A stretch of 64,000 nucleotides of DNA from Granulicella tundricola MP5ACTX9 (GTDB lineage: Bacteria; Acidobacteriota; Terriglobia; Terriglobales; Acidobacteriaceae): positions 3,348,001 through 3,412,000 of the forward strand of contig NC_015064.1 of the NCBI RefSeq assembly GCF_000178975.2, in the 5' to 3' direction. How positions within the stretch are numbered: position 1 is the first letter of the stretch; each line of letters opens with the position of its first letter. This document shows, piece by piece, positions 26,776-37,300 of this stretch. Position numbers and translations under genes: made by a program. Under the pieces are notes generated by a model. The model made no database searches and was not told the origin of the DNA. It saw nothing but the letters and a program-made list of their open reading frames with translations.

Positions 26776-29700
26776 ATGATTCTGAACGACCGCCGCTCAC
26801 GACTTCTCTTCCTCGCATCGACCCCGATCATCGCAGTATCCAGCATGATGGCCCAGTCCAACTACGGCGCGGTGCGCGGAATCGTCACCGACGTCTCCGG
26901 CTCCATCGTGAGCAAGGCAGAGGTCACGATCACCTCTGAAGCGACCAAGCTCACCCGCACAACGACTGCAAACGGCTCCGGCGAGTATGTCTTCAACGCC
27001 GTCGACCCAGGTAAATACACAGTCTCCGTCAGTGGCTCCGGCTTCATGAAGACGGATGAGACAGGCGTGGTTGTTGACTCCGGCAATACGATCGCACTGG
27101 ACCTTAAGCTGCGCATCGGTTCCGCGAACGACAGCATCGAGGTCTCAGGCGCAACGCCGATCGTAGACAACGGCACGTCCTACAACGGTCAGTTGATCGA
27201 TGCGCAGAAGCTCCAGAATCTACCCAACCCCGGCCGCAACCCGTTCCTCTTCTCAAAGCTTGATAACAACGTAACCGCCGTGGGTGACCCCCGCTTCGTC
27301 CGCTTCCAAGACCAGAGCGGCTCTTCGACCATCTCCATCGCCGGCGCACCGCTAAGCTCGAACAACTACTCGATCGACGGCGTGCCCATCACCGACTTCA
27401 GCAATCGCGCCGTCATCATCCCATCCATCGAAGCGGTGGAAGAGGTCAAGGTCCAGGCCAACACCTACGACGCCGAGATCGGCCGCACCAGCGGCGGTAT
27501 GTTCAACACTTCCCTCCGCGCCGGCTCCAGCACACTGCACGGCGTTCTCCAGGGCGAGACCCGCCAGACCAACTGGGGTGCTAACCTCTTCTTCAACAAC
27601 CGCACGCCCACGACGGTCAACGGTGTCCTTCTACCGCAGACCCCACGCGGCGCGGCAGAGTTCTACAGCTACGTAGGCGCCATCGGCGGTCCGATCCCGC
27701 TCCCGCACATCCTGGGCGGCAACAATAAAACCTTCTTCTGGATCGCAGAAGAGGGTTACCGCCAGCGTTCTCCGTTGACGGCTTCAAACGCCTTCATCGT
27801 CCCGACCGTTCTTCAGCGCAGTGGAAACTTCTCTGAGATCGGAACGGTGACCGGCTCTGGGGCCGCGGCCGTCTGCGCCTCTGGCATCTGCATCAAGGAT
27901 CCACTCACCGGTCAGTACTTCACCAACAACACAATCACTGCAAGCCGCATCAATCCAGTTGGGCAGGCACTCGTCAATGCCTATCCTCAGCCCAACACTT
28001 CCATAACAGCCTATGGAACACCTAACTTCAACGGCCAGGACACCCTTGGCGATCGCGCCGATGAGTTCGACGGCAAGGTATCTCACGAGTTCAGCACACG
28101 CTGGCTTGCAGAGTTTTATTACCTCCACTATGGCAGCAAGGAGCCAGGCGGCAATGCACTGACGACTGCTGCAGGAAGCTCCAGTTCCTATCTCCTCTAC
28201 CGCAAAGTCGACGCCATCGGCATCCAGAACACGATCACGATTACGCCAACGACGCTGCTCACGGTAGGCTTTGGTTTCAATCGCTTCCCCAACAACACTT
28301 TGGATATCAGCAACGGATTCAACCAGTCCACGCTTGGCTTTCCGGCCAACTACGCAGCGGCCATCTCCAAGCCTGCATTCCCTGAGATCACGACCGACTC
28401 CGGACTCTCCCAGGAAGGCACTGCAAACTCCGGCCCTGCCGTCTACTTCTCCCGTAACTTCGTCGTTGGCCTCTCCAAGAGCCTTGGCAAGCACAGCCTG
28501 AAGACCGGCTATGTCTACCGTGCCATCAGCTTGAGCTTCACCAATATCGCCAATGGAAACGGTGTCTTCGCCTTCGATAAGACGCTCTCCGGTGCAACCG
28601 CCGCTGACATGCTCCTTGGCTACCCCACAAGCGGCTCTCTCGTCATCCCGGCTCCACTCGCCATCACGACCGCCTATCAGGCAACCTACCTTCAGGACGA
28701 CTATCGTGTCACTCCCAAGCTGACGCTCAATCTCGGCATTCGTTATGAGTACGAGCCCGGCGTCCACGAGCGCAGCAACCACTACTCGGTTGGATTTGAC
28801 CGCAACGCAACCTATAACGCCTTCAACTCCGGCGTCACAGCCAAGGGGGGCGTTGAATTTGCCGGACAGAACGGCTACCCAACCAGCACCGGCAACATGG
28901 GCAGCAAGTGGTCGCCTCGCGCCGGCTTCGCTTATGGTCTCACCCCCATGACCGTCATCAAAGGCGGTGCCGGCGTCTTCTACGCGCCGATCGTCTATAG
29001 CAGCACCCCGGCTTTGGCACCTGGTTACGTCGTGACGAACTCCATCGCCTCGCAGACAGGCGTTCCAACCATCAGCCTCAGCAATCCGTTTCCCAACCTT
29101 CAGACCAAGGCAACCGGCAACTCGAACGGGCTGAGCACAGGCATCGGAAGCACGCTCAACGTAATCGACCAAAGCCGCAGGGCTCCGCTCTATGAGTCCT
29201 ATTCCCTGGCTCTCGAGCAGCAGTTTGCCGGTGGTATCGCTTTGAAGATCGCGTACGTTGGCGGTCACGCGCGGAACTTCTATAACGGCGAGAACATCAA
29301 CCAGCTCCCCGATAGCCAATACGCACTTGGCACCGCGCTTTCCACCAAGGTCACCAACAAATATGCAGGCCTCGGCAGCTTCGGGACCGGTCTGGTCAAT
29401 ACCTATCAGACCCTTCTGCCATTTCCCCAGTTCCAGTCGATCACAGACTCGATCAGCAACGCCCGCTCCGACTACAACTCACTCGACGTCAAGATTCAGA
29501 AGAACTTCAGCAAGGGTGTCACCATCCTCGCTGCCTATACCTGGTCCTCCAACTGGGACAACATCTGGGGCGGCTCCAGCAGCAGCACGCTCAACCCCGG
29601 CAACAACGGCCCACAGGACGTCTACAACATCTCCAACGAATACTCCCGTTCCATCAATGACATCCCCCAGCGCTTTACAGTCGCCCTCACCTACGAGCTT

Positions 29701-30237
29701 CCGTTCGGCAAAGGCAAACAGTTCCTCTCCGGCGCTAACCGGCTTGTCGATGCGGTCGTAGGCGGATGGCGCTTCAATGACATCACCATCGTTCAGAACG
29801 GGTCTCCTCTCCCTCTGACCCAATCCACCAACTTCAACTCCTCGCTGGGAAATCTGACGCAGCGGCCCACAATCAATCCAGGCATTATCTCTGCCTGCTA
29901 CACGGGCTCGCCGGAGAGCCGCATCAGCAGCTCGGTCAACAGGCCCTACTTCAACCCCAAAGGATTCACAACAACCCCCGCCTACGCTTACGGCAATCAG
30001 CCGCGTACCAGCAACTGCTACGGTCCTGGCTATCTCAACTCGGACCTCTCCCTCAACAAGGACTTCAAGCTGACCGAACGCATCCACGCAGAGTTCCGTG
30101 CTGAAGCGCTCAACGCATTCAACACACCAGAGTTCAACGCACCCAACGTTGCCGTAGACAGCAGCAGCGCAGGCCAGATCACCGGCACGCTCGGCTTCCC
30201 CCGCCTCATCCAGCTTGGAGGCCGCCTGACCTTCTAA
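26776..30237 (+). CDS. Oar-like TonB-dependent outer-membrane receptor
   Basis: About 1153 residues. Signal peptide (RRSRLLFLASTPIIAVSSMMAQ), then a carboxypeptidase-regulatory-like domain (about 30-110: GAVRGIVTDVSGSIVSKAEVT and YTVSVSGSGF), a plug region (about 125-230) and a long beta-barrel ending in LGGRLTF with the terminal Phe usual for outer-membrane proteins. GGAGG stands just before the ATG at 26776, which is preferred to an upstream ATG at 26719. Such receptors import carbohydrate or peptide-type ligands using TonB energy. It lies directly upstream of the exported aminotransferase, so it may deliver that pathway's substrate. Confidence 0.93.
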   Translation: MILNDRRSRLLFLASTPIIAVSSMMAQSNYGAVRGIVTDVSGSIVSKAEVTITSEATKLTRTTTANGSGEYVFNAVDPGKYTVSVSGSGFMKTDETGVVVDSGNTIALDLKLRIGSANDSIEVSGATPIVDNGTSYNGQLIDAQKLQNLPNPGRNPFLFSKLDNNVTAVGDPRFVRFQDQSGSSTISIAGAPLSSNNYSIDGVPITDFSNRAVIIPSIEAVEEVKVQANTYDAEIGRTSGGMFNTSLRAGSSTLHGVLQGETRQTNWGANLFFNNRTPTTVNGVLLPQTPRGAAEFYSYVGAIGGPIPLPHILGGNNKTFFWIAEEGYRQRSPLTASNAFIVPTVLQRSGNFSEIGTVTGSGAAAVCASGICIKDPLTGQYFTNNTITASRINPVGQALVNAYPQPNTSITAYGTPNFNGQDTLGDRADEFDGKVSHEFSTRWLAEFYYLHYGSKEPGGNALTTAAGSSSSYLLYRKVDAIGIQNTITITPTTLLTVGFGFNRFPNNTLDISNGFNQSTLGFPANYAAAISKPAFPEITTDSGLSQEGTANSGPAVYFSRNFVVGLSKSLGKHSLKTGYVYRAISLSFTNIANGNGVFAFDKTLSGATAADMLLGYPTSGSLVIPAPLAITTAYQATYLQDDYRVTPKLTLNLGIRYEYEPGVHERSNHYSVGFDRNATYNAFNSGVTAKGGVEFAGQNGYPTSTGNMGSKWSPRAGFAYGLTPMTVIKGGAGVFYAPIVYSSTPALAPGYVVTNSIASQTGVPTISLSNPFPNLQTKATGNSNGLSTGIGSTLNVIDQSRRAPLYESYSLALEQQFAGGIALKIAYVGGHARNFYNGENINQLPDSQYALGTALSTKVTNKYAGLGSFGTGLVNTYQTLLPFPQFQSITDSISNARSDYNSLDVKIQKNFSKGVTILAAYTWSSNWDNIWGGSSSSTLNPGNNGPQDVYNISNEYSRSINDIPQRFTVALTYELPFGKGKQFLSGANRLVDAVVGGWRFNDITIVQNGSPLPLTQSTNFNSSLGNLTQRPTINPGIISACYTGSPESRISSSVNRPYFNPKGFTTTPAYAYGNQPRTSNCYGPGYLNSDLSLNKDFKLTERIHAEFRAEALNAFNTPEFNAPNVAVDSSSAGQITGTLGFPRLIQLGGRLTF

Positions 30238-30243
30238 CTTCCC

Positions 30244-30316
30244 GCAGAGGCGAAATCAGGAGAAATAAGTTTATTTTCCAGTAATACTTGTGTTCTCCTG
30301 ATTTCACAGACTCTGC
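30244..30316 (+). promoter_or_regulatory. Large stem-loop between the TonB receptor and the aminotransferase
   Basis: GAAATCAGGAGAA (30252-30264) pairs perfectly with TTCTCCTGATTTC (30293-30305), and GCAGAG (30244-30249) pairs with CTCTGC (30311-30316). The loop is AT-rich and can itself fold. It follows the receptor stop by a few bases and is followed by AAAATTTG; it may be a weak terminator, an mRNA 3'-end protector or a control element for the next gene. Confidence 0.6.
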
Positions 30317-30430
30317 AAAATTTGTAATCGCCCTGCTCTCCTTCAATGGAATCCTGATCTAGACCGAGCCGTCCCATCCCAAGACCAGCACTGCATCCTA
30401 ACCGCGATCCAAATTCAACAGGAGTTCCTC

Positions 30431-31654
30431 ATGTCCTCGCCCCTCAGCCTCCCCGGAGTTTCCCGCCGTTCCTTCATGCGCATGGCCTCGATCGCCGCAG
30501 CCGTCCCGGTCTTCACCGAAGCTCATTTCGCGCGTGCCGCTATGCTGCAGCAGGCAGCCAACCAGACCGTCACCACGGTCCATCACCCACGCGCCGCCAT
30601 GCCTGCTGATGCGGTGCTCATCAACGCCAACGAGAACCCCCTCGGCCCCTGTAAGGCCGCATGCGACATCATCGCCGCCATCGCTCCCAAGGGCGGACGC
30701 TATGACATCGACGGCGAGACCGGCAAGCTCACCAAGACCTTCGCCGAGCAGAACAACATCCCGGAAGACCACATCATGGTCTACGCCGGATCGTCTGAGC
30801 CCCTTCACTTCTCTGTCCTCGCCTTCACCTCGCCATCCAAGAGCTTCGTCACCGCAGACCCGTCCTATGAGGCCGGCATGCGCGCCGCCATGGTCACCAA
30901 GGCCAAGGTCGTCAAGGTGCCCCTGACCAAGACCTACGCACACTCCCGCGACATGGCCACGGCCGATCCCAACGCCGGCGTCATCTACATCTGCAACCCC
31001 AACAACCCCACCGGCACCATCACCTCGCGTGAAGACATCGACTACATCCTCGCCAACAAGCCCGCCGGCTCGATCCTCTTGATCGACGAAGCCTACATCC
31101 ATCTCTCGGATGGACAGTCCGCCATGGAGCACGTCGCGGCCGGCAAGGACGTCATCATCCTCCGCACCTTCTCGAAGATCTACGGCATGGCCGGCATCCG
31201 CTGCGGGCTTGCGCTGGGCCGTCCTGACCTGCTCGCCAAGATGCAGCCCTATGGCCAGAACGCCATGCCCATCACCGGCTCAGCCGCGGCCAACGTCAGC
31301 CTGCTGGACACGGACCTCGTCCCCACACGCAAGAAGATCATCGCCTCCACGCGCAACGATACCTTCGCCTGGCTCACCGCCAACAAGTACGACTTCATCC
31401 CCTCGCAGTCCAACTGCTTCATGATCAACACCGGCCGCAACGGCAAGAGCGTCATCACCGCCATGCAGCAGGAGAAGGTATGGATCGGCCGCACCTGGCC
31501 CGTCTGGCCCAACACGGTTCGCGTCTCCGTCGGCACACCCGCCGAGATGGCAAAGTTCAAGGTCGCCTTCAAGAAGGTCATGGACGCACCCGCAACCGCA
31601 GCGAACGTCATGCACGATCACGCCAACGATCTCAACACCCGCTACCTCTCTTAA
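30431..31654 (+). CDS. Tat-exported class I/II aminotransferase (histidinol-phosphate aminotransferase-like)
   Basis: 407 residues. A twin-arginine signal SRRSFMR (about 11-17) with a short hydrophobic stretch and ARA-AM cleavage region directs a folded PLP enzyme to the periplasm. The PLP fold I signs are NANENPLGPC (about 57-66), the NPNNPTGT block (about 190), LLIDEAYIHLSDG (PLP-binding Asp) and TFSKIYGMAGIR with the Schiff-base Lys (about 249). HisC relatives are cytosolic, so export is unusual and rules out a normal histidine biosynthesis role. AGGAG lies seven bases upstream. It is convergent with the exported RidA and amine oxidase genes and follows a TonB receptor. Substrate unknown. 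Confidence 0.9.
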   Translation: MSSPLSLPGVSRRSFMRMASIAAAVPVFTEAHFARAAMLQQAANQTVTTVHHPRAAMPADAVLINANENPLGPCKAACDIIAAIAPKGGRYDIDGETGKLTKTFAEQNNIPEDHIMVYAGSSEPLHFSVLAFTSPSKSFVTADPSYEAGMRAAMVTKAKVVKVPLTKTYAHSRDMATADPNAGVIYICNPNNPTGTITSREDIDYILANKPAGSILLIDEAYIHLSDGQSAMEHVAAGKDVIILRTFSKIYGMAGIRCGLALGRPDLLAKMQPYGQNAMPITGSAAANVSLLDTDLVPTRKKIIASTRNDTFAWLTANKYDFIPSQSNCFMINTGRNGKSVITAMQQEKVWIGRTWPVWPNTVRVSVGTPAEMAKFKVAFKKVMDAPATAANVMHDHANDLNTRYLS

Positions 31655-31670
31655 TCGAGAGCAAGCAGCA

Positions 31671-31711
31671 AAATAGAGAAGCCCCACTCATTGAGTGGGG
31701 CTTTTCTATTT
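31671..31711. terminator. Bidirectional intrinsic terminator
   Basis: AAGCCCCACT (31679-31688) pairs with AGTGGGGCTT (31694-31703) around CATTG, and the flanking AAATAGAG and TTTCTATTT extend the pairing, giving a T-rich run on both strands. It serves the aminotransferase (+) and the RidA gene (-), which converge here. Confidence 0.93.
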
Positions 31712-31724
31712 GTATCGTCCGTAG

Positions 31725-32219
31725 TTACTTACCTTTGACGGCAATCACTTCAATCTCAACCAGCGCCCACGGTGCCGCAAGCGCAGCCACCTGGAACGCG
31801 CTGCGTGCAGGCTTGTTGGGCTGATCTTTGGTCCCGAAGAACTGCAGATAGCTCGCCTGAAGTCCTGCAAAGTCGAGCTTGCCGCCCTTCTCCGGATCGC
31901 CCCCCAGGAACACGCTCATCTTCACCACATCCTTCATATCGAGCCCCTGTGCCTTCAGCAGCGCCTGAATCTTGTTCAACGCGCTGAGCGCCTGCGTCTT
32001 GGTATCGCCATAGACAGCAGCCTTGCCCGTCGCAGCGTCCGCCGGGGTCACCGGGCTCGCAAGCTGTCCGCTCAGGTAAAGCGTGTCACCAGCCCAGACA
32101 CCATCGGCAATCGCAGACTTCTCGTTTGGCTGCAGATGCTTCACCGTAACCTGCGCTCCTGCTCCAACACACGCAGCGCCAGCCAGCAGCGCCGCAGCAA
32201 AACTCATTCCAATCTTCAT
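31725..32219 (-). CDS. Exported RidA/YjgF family protein
   Basis: About 164 residues: a Sec signal peptide (MKIGMSFAAALLAGAACVGAGA) followed by a complete RidA fold with LYLSGQLASPV, ALSALNKIQALLKAQGLDMKDVVKMSVFL split by a short link, and the C-terminal VEIEVIAVKG strand. RidA proteins hydrolyse reactive enamine/imine intermediates made by PLP enzymes and flavin amine oxidases. In E. coli RidA the key Arg sits in VARLP; here that place reads VAALA, so the deaminase residue is missing. The start at 32219 gives the better spacing to GAGAGAGG; 32225 is possible. It is downstream of the amine oxidase in one unit. Confidence 0.88.
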   Translation of the reverse strand: MKIGMSFAAALLAGAACVGAGAQVTVKHLQPNEKSAIADGVWAGDTLYLSGQLASPVTPADAATGKAAVYGDTKTQALSALNKIQALLKAQGLDMKDVVKMSVFLGGDPEKGGKLDFAGLQASYLQFFGTKDQPNKPARSAFQVAALAAPWALVEIEVIAVKGK

Positions 32220-32244
32220 CGTCATACCCTCTCTCTTTCGTCGC

Positions 32245-33873
32245 CTAAGCGCGAGCAGCCTTTACCTTATCGTTGATCAGACCCACAGCCCGCAGGCTGC
32301 TGAGAGCAGCGCCTTCCTGCCACGCCACGATGTGGCTCACATGGCAGCCCGCGAAGTAGATCGGCCCATCCGGCTGGATCAGCGTCTCATAGCCTTCGTT
32401 GGTTGCAGTCGCAGCCCGCTTCGTCTCAGTCGGTGTACCGGTGCGAGTAATCGTCGCGGCCGGTCCACGTCCCTGGCCAGGGCCATACGCGCGAATCCAC
32501 GAGCCTTCGTTGTACGGGATCTTGCCCCAGCCAACATAGATCGGCTTCTCGAGCTCCTTGCCATGTCCCGGGTGCAGCCGCTCGATGCTCTTGCGGCTTT
32601 CGACCAGTTTCTCCGGCATCGCCAGCTTGCCAAACGGCGAGTTCGATTCATCCGTATAACCGCTCACCACAACGCCACGCTCAGAGAACATATTCGCGCT
32701 CGGGAACCAGATCGGGCTGCAACCGGTATTCACAAACTCCAGGCCGCCATAGATGTTGTAGTCCTGCTCCCAGAACCGCCGGCTCTCCCAAGCCACCTTG
32801 TACGCGCTCGCGTAAGTACACTCCTCGATGACCTTCTTGTACGGTGCCGCAAAGTCATTCGGCGTCTTCTTCAGGATCGTCAACGGCATCGCGCAGATGC
32901 AGTAGTCGGCTTCGATGAACTTGGCCACACCCGTCTGCTTATAGCCGATCTTCACGCCTTTGCCGCTCTTGCGGATCTCGGTCACCGGGCTGCTGTACTG
33001 CACCGTATCGCCCAGCGCCTTCGCAAACGCATACGGAATACGATCCATGCCGCCCACAGGCTGGAACATCGTCGCCTGCATATCGAACGTCTCTTCAAAC
33101 AGCATGCCGTTCCAGAACGATTCATCCAGCAGCGTATGCATATCGATCGGATCGCTGGGCTCACCCACCTGATCGCCGGCGCCCGGCAGAACCTTGTAGC
33201 CCGCACGGTCGCCGCCCTTGTACTTACCCGCGTCGTCCAGCGACCCATACGTCCGCAGGAAGCTCAACATCTTGTCGCGGTCCGTCTTGTCCATCTCCTG
33301 ATCCAGCGCACCCTGCTTCATGCACTTCATCAGCAGTTCGCTCACATGGCCGCGCGTATCGTTGATCGCCTGCCGCTGAATCACCGGCTTGCCGCCGTTA
33401 GCCGCATCGTTCTGCAGGAAGCTTGACCGGGAGGTATTCACCTCAACCTGAAGCTCAACTCCCAGCTTCTTGCAATAGCCCAGAATCGTCTTATGCACGG
33501 ACGGCAGACGAGCCGGCCCGACGTTCTGGTAGTGTCCCGCATCGAACTCGCACGTCTGCGTCGTGCCATCGGTGAAGGTGATCTTGTCGCCTCCACGCAC
33601 GCTCCAGTTGCGTCCACCCGGACGCTCCCGCGCCTCCAGCACCGTACACTCGTACCCCAGCGCCTTCATCTCATACGCAGCCACCAGCCCGGCGATTCCG
33701 CCGCCCAGAATGACCACCTTCACGCCATTCCCGGTGCCCGGAGCCGCGGCAAAGTTCGGTGCCTCCAACGCCTTGGCCGGCATCAGTCCCAACGACTGCA
33801 TCGCGATCATCGTTGCGCTGTATCCACCCGCCTGACCAACCCGCGTCAGAAACCCTCGTCTCGTGATTCCCAT
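32245..33873 (-). CDS. Tat-exported FAD-dependent amine oxidase
   Basis: About 542 residues. A twin-arginine signal TRRGFLTR lies at residues 4-11, followed by a hydrophobic stretch. The FAD-binding Rossmann motif is VVILGGGIAGLVAAYEM and VLEARERPGGRNW (about 50-85); the C-terminal FAD block reads YFAGCHVSHIVAWQEGAALS, with Cys where many relatives have Glu (FAGE). This is the monoamine/L-amino-acid oxidase type, which oxidises an amine to an imine with H2O2 release, here in the periplasm. AGGAGG about nine bases before the ATG at 33873 fixes the start. It is followed after 25 bp by the exported RidA gene. Confidence 0.92.
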   Translation of the reverse strand: MGITRRGFLTRVGQAGGYSATMIAMQSLGLMPAKALEAPNFAAAPGTGNGVKVVILGGGIAGLVAAYEMKALGYECTVLEARERPGGRNWSVRGGDKITFTDGTTQTCEFDAGHYQNVGPARLPSVHKTILGYCKKLGVELQVEVNTSRSSFLQNDAANGGKPVIQRQAINDTRGHVSELLMKCMKQGALDQEMDKTDRDKMLSFLRTYGSLDDAGKYKGGDRAGYKVLPGAGDQVGEPSDPIDMHTLLDESFWNGMLFEETFDMQATMFQPVGGMDRIPYAFAKALGDTVQYSSPVTEIRKSGKGVKIGYKQTGVAKFIEADYCICAMPLTILKKTPNDFAAPYKKVIEECTYASAYKVAWESRRFWEQDYNIYGGLEFVNTGCSPIWFPSANMFSERGVVVSGYTDESNSPFGKLAMPEKLVESRKSIERLHPGHGKELEKPIYVGWGKIPYNEGSWIRAYGPGQGRGPAATITRTGTPTETKRAATATNEGYETLIQPDGPIYFAGCHVSHIVAWQEGAALSSLRAVGLINDKVKAARA

Positions 33874-34359
33874 TCCGTCTATCCTCCTGCAACCTGTTGA
33901 AGACATCACTATGCCGATCGTCTGAGTCTCGATCGAACACACGTCTCCGCGCACACGCGCAAAAGCGTCGCGTCCGGGAGCTGGAACCTGTAGCCAATAA
34001 CCAGTGCTGAAGCAGTTGATGAAGCGGCGTACGCGGGATACACCTGTGGCTCACCGTTCAAAGCGGGTTCGCTTCGAACATCAAAAAACCAAGGCAAATT
34101 GTGGAGCCGTTGTCAGGAACTTTATCGTAATACGCCCTCAATGTCACGCATATTTCACATACCAACGCCGCACGCGCCGCTCTCATCTCCTGCGCGCATG
34201 CGCCGATAAGAACGAAGAGCCTCACACCAACGCACGCTGCCGGCTCCATCTCTTTGATAAGAAAACGCTAGGCAATCCCGGCTCCACTCTGGTCCTTCAA
34301 CTGCATCGACTAAAGTCTCTACGACCTCTCGCTGCGACCTTTCGCAAGGAGCGCCTCCC
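33874..34359. other. 486-bp divergent intergenic region
   Basis: Separates the amine oxidase (-) from the Ig-repeat gene (+). An AT-richer patch at about 34080-34170 could hold promoters, but no box pair is convincing and no gene is supported; open frames here overlap each other and lack family resemblance. Confidence 0.6.
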
Positions 34360-37300
34360 GTGTTTCGCCTGTGCCCGATCCTTGTCCTCCGCAGAACCCT
34401 TCGAACTCGCCTCCTGCTCCTGCCGGTAGCGTGCGGCGCACTCGTCTGCCAGGCACAAACCTCCCACCCTCTCTTCCCAAAGACCTGCGTCCCGCTCCAG
34501 GCAACCCAGCGCTCCGTCGACGGAGTCTTCACAGCCCAGCCCTATGAAGAGACGGCCCTGATCCAGTCCGCACTCGATGCGTGTCCCGCAGGTCAGTCCG
34601 TCGAGCTCACCCCCGCACCCGGTCCGAACGCGGGCGGGCGGCAGAACACCTTCCTCACCGGCCCACTCACCCTGCCGCCCGGCGTAACGCTGCTCATCGA
34701 CGCAGGCGTCACCGTCTACGCCGCTCCCAAACCAGACGAAGCCCGCCCAATCATCACAATCGCCCCATCCCCCATCCCCGCCGGCCTGATGGGCTTCGGC
34801 ATCCTCGACGCACGCGGAGCCTCCCCCACCCTCATCGACGCGCAAGGCGCACTCACCATCTTTAAGCTCACCCTCCGCAACGCACCCGGCATCACCGTGC
34901 GTTACGCCTCCATCTCCGGCCTCCACATTGAAGGGGCAAAAATCGCCGGAACGCAAGCCATCGTTCTCGCCCCGGACGCAGCCAAAGTCGAAATCCTCCA
35001 CTCCACCATCTCAACCGCAGCAAACCTCCCCACCATGACCGGCGAACTCTACGCCACCGATCCCACCACCAGCCCCGCCGAAGCCCTCACCACCAAGAGT
35101 CCCATCACCCTCAGCGCAGTCCTCATCCCACCCGATCCCACCTTCCCCATCGCAGCACCCGGCTCGCAGGTCGTCTTCTACGATGGCCCCATCCAGCTCG
35201 GCACAGCCTCCATCAGCGACACCCTCGCCCAACTCACCATCCCTCCCCCCGCAATCGGCACCCACCACCTCACCGCCTTCTACCCCGACGCCAACCTCTC
35301 CTTCGGCTCCGTCACCATCGTCGTCCCACAGATGACCCTCGAAGCCACCGGCACCACCGTCTACGCCCGCGCCCCCATCACCTTCACCGCAACGCTCGAT
35401 CAACCCACCGCCACAGGCAGCATCACCTTCACCGACACCGCCACCCCACTAGCCCAATCCCCCCTCTCGCAAGGCGTCGCCACCACCACCACCAGCGCCC
35501 TCACGGTCGGTCCCCACACCATCAACGCAACGTACCCCGGCGACACCTCAGACACCCCCGCCCAGAGCCCGGACCTCCCCATCCAGATCGACCCCAACCC
35601 CACCATCACCGCCCTCACGCCCCTCACCACCGGCCAGCCCTACGGCACACCCCTCACCCTCACCGCCAACATCCTGCCCGCCGACGCACCCGGCCTCATC
35701 ACCTTCCGCGACACCACCACCCAGACCCAACTAGGTCAGGCCCCCGTCTCGCAAGGCAAAGCCACCCTCACCAACATCACCAACCTCTCCGTAGGTACCC
35801 ACACCATCACCGCCAGCTACCCCGGCGACACCGAAGACCTCCCCTCCATCAGCGCGCCCGTCACCACCATCGTCACCGGCATCGCCACCACATCATCCCT
35901 GTCCGCCACCCCAACCACCACCACCTACGGCACCCCCGTCACCCTCGCAGCCTCCATCACCCCCGCAGCCTCCACAGGCACCATCACCCTCACAGACTCC
36001 CTCACCGGCACCACCATCCAACTCCCCCTCAACAGCGGCACTGCCACCTACACCCCCACATCGCTCCCCCCCGGCACCCACGTCTTCACCGCCGCATACT
36101 CCGGCGACGCAACCCACGCCCCATCCTCCAGCCCCTCAATCGCCATCCAGGTCAACCGCATCCCCACCTCCACCCTCCTCACCGGCCTCCCCGCCACCAT
36201 CCCCCAAGGCGCTCAGCCGATCCTCACCGCAACCATCGCCCCCACCTCCGCAACCGGCATCGTCTCCTTCCTCGACGCAAACTCCGGCCTCCTGGGCCAG
36301 TCCACCCTCACCAACGGCAGCGCCACCCTGCCCCTCCCACCCCTCAACCCCGGCCCCCACACCATCACCGCCATCTACAGCGGGGACACAGACGACACAA
36401 CCTCAACCAGTCCGTCGCTCACCACCCAGGTCCCTCTTAACCCCACCATCCTCGCCCTCGCCGCCCCCACAACCATCACCTTCGGCGACACCCCCACCAT
36501 CACCGCAACCGTGACCCCCACCACCGCAACCGGCCTCATCACCTTCACCGATTCAACCACCGGCCCAATCCCCCCCGCCCTCCTGGCAAACGGAACAGCC
36601 ACCACTCGCCTCCCCATCCTGCAACCCGGCAGACACATCCTCACCGCCACCTACTCCGGCGACCCCGCCGACTCGCCCTCCACCGCCCCCCCAATCACCC
36701 TCACCGTCCTCCCCGCCGCCAGCACCACCACCCTGTCCCTAGCCCAGAGCAACATCCCCGCCGGAGTCCCCGTAACCTTCAACATCCAGGTCACCTCCGT
36801 CCCCGCAGCAAACCCCTCGGGCCAGATCGTCATCCGAGGCATCGCCCCCACCGGCCCCATCACCTTCGCCACGACCACCCTCACCAATGCCTCCGCCGCC
36901 CACGCCTACGCCACGGTCTCGATCGATTCCACCCCCCTCGGCCTCGGTACCTTCACCGCCGTCACCGCCTCCTACGCCGGAGACCCGGACGACTCCCCCT
37001 CAACCTCCACCCCCACCACCTTCCAGATCATCCCCACCCCCGTCGCCGCCACCCTGACCCTCTCGTCCAACCAGATCCCCATCGGCACCCCCATCACCCT
37101 CACCGCCGCCCTGACCTCCCCGGCTCAGCCCCCTACAGGCACCATCACCTTCTATAAAGACGGCCTGGCCATCGCCACCATCCCCACAACCAACGCCACC
37201 GCCTCCACCACCCTCACCCCCCAAGCCCTCGGCACCGAGCTCTTCACCGCCACCTACACCCCCACCGGCCTCTTCGCCGCCGCCACCGCCACCCCCCAGT

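Noticed and set aside
27784..29319. 511-codon frame antisense to the first TonB receptor
   Set aside because: No family resemblance and fully inside a certain gene; a codon-bias shadow.
34004..34429. 141-codon frame upstream of and overlapping the Ig-repeat gene
   Set aside because: Overlaps the signal peptide of the clear gene, is Arg/Cys-rich, and has no family resemblance.
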